Part shown: one piece after another, positions 24,635 through 38,342 of the stretch | Numbering within the stretch: position 1 is the stretch's first letter | Layout of the letters: every line of letters starts with the position of its first letter | Source of the DNA: Primula veris | Lineage: Eukaryota; Streptophyta; Magnoliopsida; Ericales; Primulaceae | Assembly (NCBI GenBank): GCA_963682055.1 | Contig: OY821745.1 | Coordinates: forward strand, 1,495,501 to 1,559,500 | Reading direction: 5' to 3' | Length of the DNA: 64,000 nt | The notes under the pieces: model-generated | What the model was told of the DNA's origin: nothing | What the model saw: the letters and a program-made list of their open reading frames with translations, nothing else | Database searches by the model: none | Translations under genes and position numbers: made by a program

Positions 24635-27600
24635 TTATACATTATTCATGGTTGTGTTTTTCCATGGTGATGAAATATCTGCCACAGCTTCACCAACAGT
24701 TAAATACAATCCGTTGAAACCAAACGATTCTAATATTTCTGACTGGTGTAGCTTTTCCATAACACTCCCCACCGGATTTGCCAGGACTAACTGCATATTT
24801 TAGAATCATAAATAAAGTCAGCACTAATATTTAACATAAGCTCCTGGACTAGTAACAAAATCGGAGTCGAAATGTATATCCTTGCCTGAAGTGATTTTTT
24901 TTCCAGAATTTTCCTGAGCTCACATATCGTCTCAATTCCACTTGTGTCTATGGCTGTCACAGCTGAGGAAGTAAAGAAAACTACCATAAGATATACATTC
25001 ACAATGGACTAATAGTCTTAATCATTTATCCAGATCATAAATATTTATGCACATATACGCGTAAAGGCATGATATATTGATATACACGTAGAGCACAAGA
25101 TGAGCAGACGTATTTACAATTTACATTGGTGTGAATGGTAAACCGAGGAAAAAATTAACTATATGCATAATACGCAGGTATACAATTTCTAAGTTCATTT
25201 ACTACAGTACTCTTGTATTCTCTAAGTAATAAATATTCAAAAGTTCATACCCGTCATATCCAAAATCACACATTTCAACGCATGTTCGTGCTGTGATTTT
25301 ATGTATTCCTCTTCCTCCCGAACCCATCTAAGTATTCTGCAATATTAATTAACTGTTATTTAGAAAGTCTTGTAAACATATAAATGGAATGAATGTGGCT
25401 TATAAAAAAATTGGAATAAATGTGAGACAATTAGTTTAGCCTACCTTTCTTGTATATAGGTGGAATTTGCAAAGTACATCGGAGACTCGACAGCAAGTAT
25501 GAGAAAAGAAGGTATTCTCGAAGCTTCTTTGTATCTTTGGAGATTTTGATAAATCTGAGTCCCGGGTATATTTCCTAATAAGATAGTATTCGGCCTTGTA
25601 ACATGTAGCAGAATCTTAAAGACTGAAACTCCTACCTGAAATACAAAACACAAATTTCAACAATTAGTAAAAAAAATTCAAAAAAATCGGCTATATATAG
25701 GAACTGGTGATATCATATATGGAAATCGGCGAATCTCATTAAGCTGTAGTATATTTTTTTATTTATTCCCATCAAGTGATATTGGGAACTTTTGAATCTA
25801 TTATACTTATTTAGTAGTAAATCATACTATTTGACAGGAAACACATTTTTGGGAAAACATATTTTCTTATGACTAAATTGTTTTTTTACTACCAAAATTT
25901 GTTAGATATTTTCTACAAATTTATAACAAAAAATTGTAACTGGAAAACTTACCGCAATCGCAAGTCCCAAGGGGACAGAGATGAAAAGGACCCCAAAAAA
26001 AGAACACATACATGCAACAAAATCGAGCTTATCAACTTTCCACAATCGAAAAGCTGCCTGATAATCGATCAACCCAATCACAGCTGTTATAATTATTGCG
26101 GATAATATAAAATTGGGAGTGTAACGGAAAAGGGGCATGAGAAACAAGAGAGTGCACATCACAGCTGTTGCCATTATGATATTTGAAACAACTGTTTTCG
26201 CTCCCGCATTGTAGTTCACAGCGGACCGTGAAAATGAGCCTGAAAAAAGTTATTCTCAATATTAATAGACTGATTACACAATTGTATGGTTTAAAATAAT
26301 GGAAACTAGTTGAACTTGCTGTGACATTACATACTTAAAAAAAAGTTAATACGCTTTTTTGTTGTGTGTGTTGCATCGGTCTTGGGTTAGTTTTTCCTTT
26401 CTTTTTAACTAAAACTACAGCCTTGCTCAGTCGCAGCTTTTAAGTTCACTATTTTGTTGTTTTTGCTTAAAAACGGACCATGTATGGATCAGCTGAAAAA
26501 TTAGCTTTCCAGGTCCTTTGGCCGGAAGAAAGATAAAGCTTCAAGATGGATAAATCCAGCTTTTTTCTGATCTGAAAAAAGAACACTCTATTAACTTAAA
26601 TATTGTGACTAACAAACTCTAGAGATTTGAAAGTGTCTCAAATCACTAGCTTTTTATGTGGACAACATGCAGTCGTTTGGAGCCCTGAAACTAAATATTT
26701 TGTAAATCAACACATTTTTTTCAAGTGAAAGCCATCAACATTCATAACAATTAGGGAAAAATATATGTCGAAATTGACAAGTTATCAAAATTTTACCTGT
26801 GGTGACAAAGCAGGAAGAGCAAGAACCAACTATATTCATAAACCCAATAGCCATCATTTCTTTGTTACCGTCAACTTGATAGTTATTCAATGAAGCAAAT
26901 GTTCTTCCCACAGCAATTCCTTCCTATTGCACCAAACAAAAATGTATATAAAATAATATTACTGCTTATATTATCTGACTTGTGATAGTTTAATAACTTT
27001 TGCGTTTCACATCGAATTATCGGTACTTACTGTAAGAGATAGTATTCCGGTTACAAGACCAGTCTTGAGTGCAAGCATAAGGTACTGCCCTTGAAAATAT
27101 AGCATGTTTGTTGATGTTGGATTTAGGCCACTTTCTAATTTCCCAATCTGAACACCAGAAATGATATTTAGGAAAGGTCGACGTATTATGAAAGATTTAT
27201 GCAGAAACATATTTTTATATTACTACTAAATACACTCCGTAGTCCGTATCTTACAGTTTTGATGCCATGAAGCTTTGATCTGAATAAGTAGACAAGTAAA
27301 GTTGAAAGAACAACTGATGTTAAAGGACCAGCTGCTGAGACCCAAAACAGCTTTGGCTTCTTCATGCTCTATATTATCGAGGCAGAAAGAGGAAAATAAC
27401 AATGGAAAAACAAGCCATTAGTACTTAGTGAAATTAAAAAGAACAATGAAAATGAAATCGATTTCTGTAACTTGAATTGTACTTTTGGGGGGGTGGTTTG
27501 TGAACTTACAATTGTTCTGGTTATCAATAGAAAAGCAAGAAAACTGACTCCCATGACAATGGTTTGCCAAGACCACTGCAAAAATAATAAAATTATAATC

Positions 27601-29815
27601 AATTCTGCAGAATGTGAAAAATAATAATAATAATAATATATTTTTAAGTGCCTTTAATTGTGAAAACTTGCATTGAAGGAGTGAACATAAGATCAGTTCA
27701 GTTGCGATCATCAGTCTCAAGTTATTCATTTTTCAAAGCCATTTGGTTTGTGAGCTTACAGGTAAATTTTCCAGCTTCGTGCCTTGAAAAAAATTAAAAA
27801 GTTTAGCCTGGATAGGCCGGTTTTTCGTTTCCTGCTTCAAATAAACAAGCTCATTTCCATAAAGAATAGAAGCAAACACGCCCCAAGTATCTAAACATAA
27901 GAGTAGGTATTAAAGATGTTTCTATAGTAAAGTTTGCACCTCGTTTCTATTTTCGAAAACAGATACAAAAACAGGGATGATCTGCATCTTGGTAGTGAAA
28001 TGAACAATCCCTAACAACCCTTTTAACTGCTGTAAAGATACTATTACTGCAGCACCAGCCATGAACCCGACAAGGGTTGCCTTCGATAGGAAATCAATGA
28101 TAAATCCCAACCTGTAAAATCATCAACAACATAAAGCATAATTCACATACTTGGGCCAAATTGAAACAGTCGATAAAAACCTAACGGATTTTGTAGTATA
28201 TTCAAAAAACAGGAACTAAGGTGAGATTAGTAAAAGACTCGGGTGTCAAAAAACCGGGAAAAATTTATGTTTGACTTAAAACTATGAGGATAAAATATAA
28301 TTTGGTCCAAGATACAGGGACTGTTTATTTAAGTAGTCCGAAAATTAAGTACCTCAAAAGTCCTAAAGAAGCTTGAAAAATGCCAGCAAAGAAAGTTGCA
28401 GTGAAAGCCAATTGTAGATACAAAATTGGCTCATTAACAAAAGAAACCGATTCGCTTAGCATCGTTCCCATGACTAACGACGCTATCGAAACGGGACCCA
28501 CTGCCAAATGCTTTGAACTCCCAAGGATGGCGTATATAAGCGGTGGTACAAAACTTGAATCTGCATACAATCCAATTTAAGTTGTTAGATTGCGATTTCA
28601 AGTTCATTGGTGTAATAGTCTCAGGGTTTGATGCTTACATAGTCCAACTATCGGAGGTAAATTTGCAAGTTTAGCATAACTTATGCCCTGCAATAAAATA
28701 ATATAAACTCTTCAATATTCACAAATTTAGAAATGAATTCTTGTACATAAAGGAACACCTACATAATCCAGTTATAAAATAATTGAACAATCGAAAAACA
28801 ATACCGTTACTAATTTTAGGGGGTGCAGGCATTGTTTTGTAAAAAAAAAAAAAAATTAATTTTTTTTGTAATCAACAAGTTATTTTTTAAAAAAATTCTC
28901 CTTTTTACACTTTCCCGGGGTTCACTTGGCAGTTTGAGCGAAAGGCTAATAATCATCATGCTTAATTTGAACCAATACTCAATTTGGTCATTTTAGTTCT
29001 TACTTTTTACTGATGCACTATCAGGTGACTGTAATATCTTTTTAGCTTACATATAATTTTATACTTTGCGTAGTATTTTTCATAAATTAATATTAAGAAA
29101 GCTACCATTTCCCCTATATCTAACTTAAATACATTCCCAAAGAAATAGAAACTAATTTTGTTTAGTAAACCAACAGTTAAACTATTCTCCAATAACAACC
29201 CCAAAACATATAGATGACTAAACTTGTCTCTGATCCAGTGTGCAGTGGCGGAAAATTTTTTTCCCGTAATTATGCGGTGCTGAAATGCAAAAATTGATTA
29301 AAAAAATTTAGGATACATAGTAGTATCAGTTTTTTCTCGAAATGAGGGGTGATGGCTCCCTTTTAGCCTGTTGCTACCGGTTCCTCACGATAAGTGTGTA
29401 AAATGTTTAACAAGGATCATACAAAAAAAAAAGAAAAACAGTCTCTCAAAAACTAAAAAACTTAAAGGACCTGCGGGATAGCGAGGCTAGCAATGGTGAG
29501 TCCAGAAACAACATCCGACTTGAAAAACGCTAGGGTATATTTCGGACCCCACTCAAAAACCGGTAAAAAGAACTGTAAACCCAAAACCAACTTCCTTAAC
29601 CACGACTGGTTCTTGAACCTGTGTAACGGATCATCAGGAAAAAAAACCTCCGAACATTTGTCCTTAAGTTTCTCGAGAGTCGTCCTATGTGGTGGCATAC
29701 AAACGTTGTGTAGTTCCATATTACTAGGTTGTTGTTGGTCCGAGGAAGAGTACATAGTTACCGTTGTTTGGTTGTCTGAGAAATGATCGACTCGGTTGTT
29801 CGAGTTTAAACCCAT
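24635..29815 (-). CDS. SULTR3;4: Sulfate transporter family protein, SULTR3;4-like
   Basis: Membrane anion transporter of the SLC26/SulP family, group 3. The rice and Arabidopsis SULTR3;4 proteins (SPDT) distribute phosphate, so 'sulfate' may not be the real substrate. Exons 29815-29471, 28687-28639, 28560-28353, 28111-27940, 27575-27510, 27368-27255, 27147-27031, 26923-26797, 26239-25953, 25635-25445, 25336-25251, 24962-24886, 24790-24635; 664 residues, usual for the family. Seen: cytosolic N-terminus with the FFPDDPLHRF motif, multiple hydrophobic segments (SGLTIASLAIPQ, SFVPPLIYAILGSS, GLLGIVHFT, LLFLMPLF), and a C-terminal STAS domain (CVILDMT, AIDTSGIE, LVLANPVGSV) ending WKNTTMNNV. Intron 12 has a GC donor (CTTCAG|GCAAGG), a tolerated variant. 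No disruption seen. Confidence 0.92.
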
Positions 29816-31038
29816 TGTACCGGGAAAGAAAGATTTTAGTATATATCTATACTATTATTATAATATGAGAACTCAAAAAAAATGTAGTTTTTATTTATTT
29901 ATAAGGGTTTCGGTTGAGAAACGGTTGAGTTATAATTTCACAGAAATGGGAAGTTTATATAGAGAGTAGAAACATGGGGTATATTTGAGCACGTGAATTA
30001 TACGTGAAGAAAAATTGTCTTTTTGAAAAATATTTTGGAGGGTACAAGACGTACAAAGACATTAGTTACCAAAGTGGGGAAGCGAAGCCGAATACGATAC
30101 GAGAAACGAAAACGAAAAACGTAAGCTAATTTTTAATGGAAAACGAGAGAAGTCGATATGATAAAAAAATTATAATATAACATGTTGGAAATATTTATGA
30201 AATACGCTAAATTTTATGAATAATACAATAATACAGTGAAATTTAAGAGATAATTTATCACAACAACTTATATATGATATTTTATTAATTTGATTTCATC
30301 ATATTTTAAATGTATTTTTTCACTCTTATTCAAAAATAAGTATCTTATAAGTTTCTTGAATGTTTTATTGAGCTTTCCAAGAAGTATAATTTAAGATTTT
30401 AAAAAGATTTTGCTTAAGTTTCCGAAACGTTTATCCTAAATTTTTGAAAGAGTACCATACCCGTTTCCGAAATGTGTTTTCGGAAAAACGTGATACGTAA
30501 TCTAAATAGAGTTTATGGGTAACTATGGTACAAGAACAGCCACTGCCTTAATTGATGATTTTATGTATTTTTTGAGGATTCTAATTTAATTTTAATAAAA
30601 AATGGCACTTTATCGGGTTTCTCTAAGCGAACCTCAAATTAAGAAAGGAAGTTATAAAAGTATTTTCCCATAATATTTTACAATAAAATTAATTTGGTGG
30701 CGATTTTCAAAGAGAGAAAATAAAAGAAGTAGAAATAAGATATGGGAGATTCAAATTCTTTACGATTCATAATGCACTCACATTTTTTAAGAGATTATAA
30801 TTTGTATTTTATATATTAAAATTATATAAAATAAAATTACAAAACTCACGTATAAATCTAGATTATTAGATTGTTTTAATTTAAAATTTTAGAGTTTGAA
30901 TTCAGATATAAGATAGTTTATCATTAGGTATCTCTTGTTTTGTATGGGTTTTAAAAATGTTATCTAAAATTGAAAAAAATGTAGTTTTCTCTCATATTTG
31001 GAAAAAATGTAGCTTCATGCTCTAACTACTAAGCATTA
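29816..31038. other. SULTR3;4 5' flank
   Basis: Contains the leader and promoter of the transporter gene. A segment of gaaac/gtttc-type repeats from about 30076 to 30500 looks like an eroded palindrome. No gene seen. Confidence 0.5.
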
Positions 31039-31231
31039 CGCTATAAAAAAATACTCAAATAGCGATGGGATTAGTGACGGTATTTTTTGTTACGAGGTTA
31101 TTAGCGACGGTTTTTGTGACGGCTTTGTGACAGTTTAGTCAATGTGCGACAGATTTGTGACATCTTTTTAAATTAGTGACAGTATTGTAATAACTTTTGA
31201 CTCTCAGTAAATCAAACATTATTTTGTAGTG
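31039..31231 (-). mobile_element. CACTA-type mini-element, copy 1
   Basis: 193 bases with ends CGCTATAAAAAAATAC...ATTTTGTAGTG flanked by a 3-base duplication TTA (31036-31038 and 31232-31234). The first base pair of the CACTA end is altered. Interior carries repeated gtgacag/gcgacag motifs. Same family as 31593, 34062 and 42638. Confidence 0.85.
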
Positions 31232-31592
31232 TTACTTCATCTTCTCAAAATATAGTAATTCAGTGCTTCATAAATTATACCCCAAAGTATGTACAACGTA
31301 ATGTACAATTTGTATAGGAAACTCGACTATCTTTATAAGATATCATTTAATTAATAAATTGGACTATATTTTGATGACAAGGAAAATAATTATTTTCATA
31401 TAGTTTGGACTAAATTTATACTACTATTAACTAGCTAGTGATAAGATTAGGCTTTCAACGAAAATGTCGCTAATTCAGTTTTACAAGACTGAAAATTTGC
31501 CATGATATGCCAACATTAATTATTAGTGTTTTTGTATTTCTTTTATGCATACACTTATATACTTATCTACTGTACCATATTTTCAGTCACAT

Positions 31593-31794
31593 CACTAAAA
31601 AAAAAATAAAAAAATATCTAAATAACGACGGGATTAGTGACTGTATTTTTTGTTACGAGCTTATTAGCGACGGTTTTTGTGACGGTTTTGTGACAGTTTA
31701 GTCAATTTGCGACAGATTTGTGACAGATTTTTAAATTAGCGACAGGCTTGTGACAACTTTTGACTCTCACTAAATCAAATATTATTTTGTAGTG
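31593..31794 (-). mobile_element. CACTA-type mini-element, copy 2
   Basis: 202 bases from CACTAAAAAA to TTTTGTAGTG, flanked by CAT on both sides. The interior is closely related to copy 1, in the same orientation, 360 bases away. Confidence 0.88.
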
Positions 31795-34061
31795 CATGTA
31801 CTGTTCGTTTAATACTACCACCTTTTATATATTTTGACTTTCTTTTGTTAAATGGATTTTCGTTCTTTCACTTGTTTGTTCAATTGTTATATATTTGAAA
31901 GTGGTTGCATTATCCAAACAAGGAAAATCTGAGTGATAATCTAACTTAAAAGTTGTCACACTCATGAAATTGAAACACCAAAAATATTAATTCATCTGAT
32001 TTGTTTTCTGTCCATTTATGAAAACATGCATGTGTTTTCATTGGTTCCTTTAACTATATATATATGAACCTTTAGTAATATTAATTAGTTTCCTTTGATC
32101 AAATAATTTAATGAAAGTGATACTTACCGACTTACATTTACCTCAAACGTTAAAAGTTATCATTGTTATACAAAAAAGTTGCTGTAATGATAATTCTAAT
32201 TTCATTTGAATTTAAAGTAAATGTAAACATGCAAAAAAAAAAAGTTGAAGGAAAGTAGCATTATGGTAAAGAAAATAGTATGTGGTAGGGTTTTGGATCA
32301 ATACCAAGTACCAACACTAAGACCAAATGAGAGGACAATAATAGAGTTAAAAAAAAGTTAGACAATCAAAAAAAGTAAAGAACAATACTACTCCTATCAC
32401 TATCTATATGAGTCATTGCTATATATTTCATAAGAGTGTTGCTATACCCATCCAAACGTCTGATTTAAAAATCTTATCATATGATGCGACGTATTAGATA
32501 TACCAATCATGTATTAAGTGAAAATTATTTTTCAGAATCACAAACAAAATGATTGGTTCATTTTAACCATCAAATCAACGGATAAAGTTTTTATATTAAA
32601 AATTTGGTTGGAAAAATCATTTTAATTTTAATAAAGATGATAATTACTTTTGATTTACTCTCTCTTTTTGAAGGGACACGTCTTTGCCAAATCATGAAAG
32701 GACAGTCTAATTAAGATTCTAATTCAATATATACCCAAAAAGTATTGAGTTTTTTTTTTCCTTCCTTTTCTCGGTAAGTTAATTTATATTTTTTCTTGCC
32801 CTTTGTATTTTCTGAGATTTTGTTTTTGCTATCAAACGCCAACTCAAATTAGACCTACATCTAAATGCGGCATTAACGTTATAGAGTTAGACGGACTTAA
32901 TCAGACTAATTGTCAGACAATCGTTAATGTAATTTTTTTAAAACACCTCAACCAAAACAAAAATAAAAGTCCAAATATAATACTTATAAAACCCTAGTTG
33001 AGATTAACCTAAACTTAAACATTAATTAAAAATATTTAATTTTTTTAATGATTTTAATATATTTTATTTGACGATTCAACAAAATAAAAACTCAAATATA
33101 ATATTATACAATAGTACTATTTGAGACTATAATTAAAAATATTAAATATATAGCCGAATAGCAGACTATTAAATTTCGGAAGGAAAATGAAATTCTAAAT
33201 TTACATTGAAAACTGGTATATTGAGAGTCTGACCGAACGTATCTGAGTCATTAGCATTATTATAAATGCGGCGGTAATTTAATTTATTCTCATTTAGTGC
33301 ACTAAGTCCATTCGATACTCATAATCGAGATCAATAAGAGTTTCTAGCTAGGTCCTATGACTCCCATTCTTTAGTTCTATAATATGCTTAATTACTTACT
33401 CGATAAGAGTTTATGAAAGTGTAATTTTCTTGCATTAGTGCATGTAATATTTTTGTACACCTAATTAGACAACCAAATAACCAATTCGCCATGCTAATTT
33501 CTTAGAATGATATTTTTGTATTTAACCAAAGCCTGATAAAATAAAATTTTGAACCACTGTTTACCTGACCCAACTTTTAATTTACGAAAGTGATGTATCA
33601 ATAAATATCTAGGTCAAAAGTTTTCCAGATATATATGAGGAAAATGGAAATGGTAAAGCTATTCTGTATTATAAAACTACAATAATTACACTTTATGTCG
33701 AATCAATATCTAATTACCATAGGTCCATAGATTAAGTTGAATGTCAAATATAAGGAGCATAATTTGTAATATTACTAGAAGAGCCTTAATTCATAAAAAA
33801 TAAATGAGAGATATCAGGATTCAGGAGTGATGAAATAAGAAGAAGAAAAATTGAGAATTTATAATTATATATATAGAGTGAAAGCAAAAAAAATAGTTAT
33901 TTTAGAAAATGTAACATTTTACAAACTAACAAAGGGGAAAGGGTTTAATTAAAAAACTTAGACACATATAAGACATATATATCAAAAACAGCAATTAACT
34001 AATGACCTTTTTTTCAACAAATTAACAACCAAATAATTTCATTACGATAGTATATATCAAA
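31795..34061. other. Gene-free AT-rich region
   Basis: No gene, no clear element and no long repeat recognised. The short open frames at 32803-32997 and elsewhere have no recognisable similarity. Confidence 0.5.
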
Positions 34062-34253
34062 CACTACAAAATAATGTTTGATTTAGTGAGAGTCAAAAGC
34101 TGTCACAAGCCTGTCGCTAATTTAAAAACCTGTCACAAATCTGTCGCAAATTGACTAAACTCTCACAAATCCGTCACAAAAACCGTCGCTAATAAGCTCG
34201 TAACAAAAAATACCGACACTAACCCGTCGCTATTTGAGTATTTTTTTATAGTG
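34062..34253 (+). mobile_element. CACTA-type mini-element, copy 3
   Basis: 192 bases with intact ends CACTACAAAATAATG...TTTTTTTATAGTG and a 3-base duplication AAA. Interior repeats of 'tgtcacaa' and 'tgtcgc' spaced 10-20 bases apart resemble the subterminal binding motifs of CACTA transposons. Opposite orientation to copies 1 and 2. Confidence 0.9.
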
Positions 34254-36209
34254 AAATTATGATCAATGTACAAAACAACCAGAGATAGAGAACAGAAACC
34301 AAGTCATCTTAATCTTTTTCTTTCCATTTCCGGTGAATTGTACTATCTTACATATATATAATGCAAAAGAAGAAAAAGGTTTGTAACAAATTAACGATCA
34401 TAAACCAATGTATACGTTTGTTTTTCGCGTTGTCCACGAACAACGGATTATATTTAAAGATTCCACTCTTCTTAGATTTGTTGAGAAAAAATGGAATATG
34501 TACTGATATTCTTGATTGTGATAGCACGACAAGAGTTATGCCGATGAGCTTAATATTCGCCAAATGATTGGTTAATATTTTCTTGTGTCAATGTGGAATA
34601 ATTTTATATCTTATTTCCTTAGTTAATCAGTAACAACAAGATGGCATTGCTTGTTTCAATAAAATAATCAGTAAATCAGTAATTTATTCACTAGGCTCCG
34701 TTTTGTTTTGTTGTAAAATAGGTGTAAACAAACATTTACGGGTAAAATAAATTTTTCTGTTGATTGGTTTAACGTAAAATAATTTTTTTCGGAAAACTTT
34801 TCCCACATATCTAGTAAAATTGGGAGAAACGGTTACCCTGCAAATAAAGTCGTAAACGGTTTACGGAGGGTCTCTATATTCTTTCTAATACTAGTATTGT
34901 AACTATTATTAATTATAGGTTACTCTTTCAAAATTATTTAATATTTAGTTCAATTCTATCTAATTAACCAATAAAAAAAATAAAAAATAGGAAATTTTCT
35001 AAAAAAAATATGAAATTTCTGAAAAAAGGAAGAATTTTTTAAAAAGCTAAAATCTAATTAACCAATGAAAATAAAAATAGGAAAAAATCTAAAATAAAAA
35101 ATAAAAAGTGGAAAATATAAAAATTCAAAAAAATATTAAAAAACCCAAGAAAATTTGAAAAAGGTAAAAAATAGTCAATAATATATTCTATACTTCTAAT
35201 TTTATGAGTTTATAGGTTGAAAATTATAAGTTATTACAAGTAACGTATATGAAAGAAAATATGCATTTAGCTAAATTTTTATATATATGTTGCGATTTTT
35301 ACCAATTATTTGTTTAAAAAATAATTTGTCACTTTGTCACTTTGCAGACTTTTTTTTTTTGTTAATCACTAATAGTCGACTAATACTAGTAATTAACAAT
35401 AATTAATTTGGTTCATCAACCCACTAAAAAGAAAATTCATGCACAAGGTGATTACTAGTAGGGATAGGCCAGTAAGTGGAAGAGTTTATTCCAAGAATAT
35501 ACCCTTTCATTCCACCTTTAGTGGCATAAACATTAACCCTTCTTTAGCCTCATAGACTTAATCATACCAAGATTTGACCTATTTTGAGCTGTTTTCTTAG
35601 TTCTTTCGTAGCTTTTAAGCCTCCCCCACTCAAGTCACCTTCTATGAATGTGATTTGTACCAAATAAAATACCATCAAATTAATGGAGGGAAAAGCACTT
35701 TAAAAAAGTATACAAATGAAATTAAAAAAATAGCTAGTCAACGTGTCCAAAGGAAAATCGGTCATAATGGTTTCAACAGGGTTTCTTTGCATGGTACGGC
35801 CGATACATACATTTCCACAACAAAATGGTCCCCGTTTGTTGAACAACAAAAAAAAAAAAAAAAGCATAAATGAGGCACTATAATGAAACTTGGAATAATA
35901 CTCTTATATAAGTAGTAAATCATGACTAATATACTATAAGTTAGAGGGAAACTAACTATCTGTTTTATTAATAATTTTTGTAATAAAAAGTGCATACAAG
36001 AAACGAAAAACAAACAAACAACGAAAATAATAACAATAGAGATTAATAAAGAGCCCTACTTCTACGAATCATGACAAATAATTAAGCTATCTATATATGT
36101 TATTACGATAAGTAGTTGCTCTTTTGAAAATTGTTTTACGATAAGTTTTTCTTGATATAATCCATCTTGAAAGGTACAAAGACTTATGATTAGCTAATAA
36201 GCCTCAATC
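34254..36209. other. Gene-free AT-rich region
   Basis: No gene recognised. Small ORFs at 34361-34567 and 35655-35873 overlap on both strands and end in poly-A or low-complexity sequence, so I treat them as chance frames. Confidence 0.5.
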
Positions 36210-36840
36210 CACTGGAAAAAAAAAAACTAAAGATTTATGGAGACAATCAAATTTTGTCTCTAAAGAATTCATTTTAGACATAAGATTTGAATTTTTTTTG
36301 TCTCAAAAGACAATTACATCATTCTATTATAATAAACTAACCCAAGTCAAATCAGTATGTTATTTTTAAAAAAAAATACCCCTACACCTTTATATTAATT
36401 ACAATAATATCATACTCACATAAAAATATAAAAAATAAAAAGTAAAAAGTAATAAAACTATTTATTGTTCTTTAACAACCAAACATTCTTTTAAATCTTA
36501 AACTATATTTTTTTTTTGTATTATCCACATATTTATATCATAACTATAAGTATAACTATTTTGTATTTTTTTATTGCATTACACGCCGCACACGCAACGC
36601 GTGGGGCACGATTACTAGTATAAATATAAGGAGACAGTTCAAATTTGTCTCAAAATACTTTTTGAGACGAAATTAAATTGTCGCTTTATGTACGTATTGT
36701 TTTTGGAGATAATTTTTTTTTCCAATTCTTGTCCCTAAAATTTAGATTTGGAGACAAAAAAATTATTTATGTGGCTAAAAAATTATTTTTGTCCATAAAA
36801 GTTATCTTTTAGAAGCAAATTTTGATTGTGTCTAAACAAA
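36210..36840. repeat. gagac/gtctc repeat element interrupted by a Helitron
   Basis: Both sides of the Helitron at 36319-36618 carry alternating 'ggagaca', 'ttgtctc' and 'gagacgaaat' motifs, so this was one older repeat of about 330 bases later split. It opens with CACTGGAAAAAAA, which may be a variant CACTA-type end, but I did not find the matching right end. Confidence 0.5.
36319..36618 (+). mobile_element. Non-autonomous Helitron, 300 bp
   Basis: Starts TCATTCTATTATAAT after an A and ends with a CACGC-AAC-GCGTG hairpin, then CTAG before a T. These are the plant Helitron hallmarks (5' TC, hairpin, 3' CTRR, A^T target, no duplication). A relative with the same start lies at 51194 and a third, diverged one ends at about 41619. 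Confidence 0.8.
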
Positions 36841-37756
36841 TTGTTCATAAATTTTAAGTTTGTTATAATGATCGGTAAATTTCTCGAAGTTTGAGAAGGT
36901 TGTTACGTACTTCAAACAATATACTATGATGATCAGCAGCGAATTTAAAGTTTTCGTCCAAACTATGGTACCATTAGTGATATGACATAAAAAGAATACC
37001 AAATACAACACATCTGGTATAGATCCGATCCATATAGTAAAGTGGATATCCAACGCATCAAATGCAGGTATAACAATCAAATGAGAAAGATAGAAATGTA
37101 TTTTCATCCATAAGTAAGAAAGTCAATAACCCATTGAACTAATTCTAAATAATATGAGTTCACTAAGCTAAAAGCCCATGAACAGTACGTGTAAATTGCC
37201 ACATGTCAGCATTATACGGTGCACGTATCCCTATAAATAAAATCAAATAGCAGTACAATCTCCATCTGATTTCTATATCTACCCTATAACTGACTAATAT
37301 AGAGACTTTTCAGAATTTATCTTTCTAGAAGGTACACTCAAGTGTATCAAGTCAATTGGTGCACCGAGGTGAAATACCGTGGAAGAAGACACAAATGTCA
37401 TACCGAATATTCGATAGCTAAGATCATATTGTAACCGATAACTGTTTAATAATCAATAAAGAGTATATGTTCGCCAATTTATTATCTTTATCCGTTTTAG
37501 TAATCATTGTTGAGATGCATGACTTAATCGATCAAATTCTATATTTTATGAATTAGTCTAATTCATTTTTTTTTTTTAAATTGTACTACTTTAGTGGATG
37601 ATGATACACTCAACACGAGCCCGAAAGAAAGTTCTATGCAACAAAAGAAAAATAAAAATGTAACCCAAATGAAGACACTCGTGGAAAAGATGAAGAATTG
37701 AGTTGGCATAGTGGTGATTGACTTAAAACTATAATTTTTTTTTTTTATGAAGAAAA
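36841..37756. other. Gene-free region
   Basis: No gene or recognisable element seen; short frames only. Confidence 0.45.
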
Positions 37757-38342
37757 GGAAAAAATTGGTTTACTTACCTCAATTACCGTACATTAACAAA
37801 ATATAAACCAAACTATTGATATTAACAATTGAGGCACTGAACTATATTTTTTTTCCCTAAACTGTGGACCTCCGTCAATTTAATTGGACGGAAGTTAAGT
37901 TAAATTACATTTCAGTATCAAATTTTATAAAACTATGAATTTAATCCAAAAAAATTATAATTTTACATTTTTAACCCGAAAAAATATATTTTTTTTAACA
38001 AAATCAACTTTTATTAAAGTTAATTTTTTCAAAAAAAAGTTAGTTTTTTCAAAAACGTCATTTTTTTTAAAAGTTGATTTTTTCAAAAATAAGTTAATTT
38101 TTTTTTAAAAATATTTGTTCGGGTTAAAAATGTAAAATTATAAATTTTCGGGTTAAATTCATATGTTTTATAAAATTTGGGACTGAAATGTAATTTAACT
38201 TAACTTCCGTCTAATTTATAATTGACGGAGGTCTCCAGTTTAGGAAAATATATATAGTTTAGTGCCTCAATTGCTAATGTCAGTAGTTTGGTCCGTATTT
38301 TGTTAATGTATGGTAGTTGAGGTAAGTAAAGCAATTTTTTCC
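37757..38342. mobile_element. 586-bp long-arm foldback element
   Basis: Starting GGAAAAAATTGGTTTACTTA and ending with its near-complement (TAAGTAAAGCAATTTTTTCC). The arms match with few mismatches for about 250-290 bases each, including 'cctcaatt', 'cctccgtcaat', 'gacggaagttaagttaaatt' and 'ttttacatttttaacccga'. The centre is A/T tracts. Possible 9-base flank similarity (atgaagaaa / atttagaaa, 7 of 9) would suit a Mutator-like MITE but is not convincing. Confidence 0.8.

Noticed and set aside
37740..38342. 9-base target duplication for the long palindrome
   Set aside because: Flanks match only 7 of 9 and need a one-base shift, so I do not assign it to Mutator.
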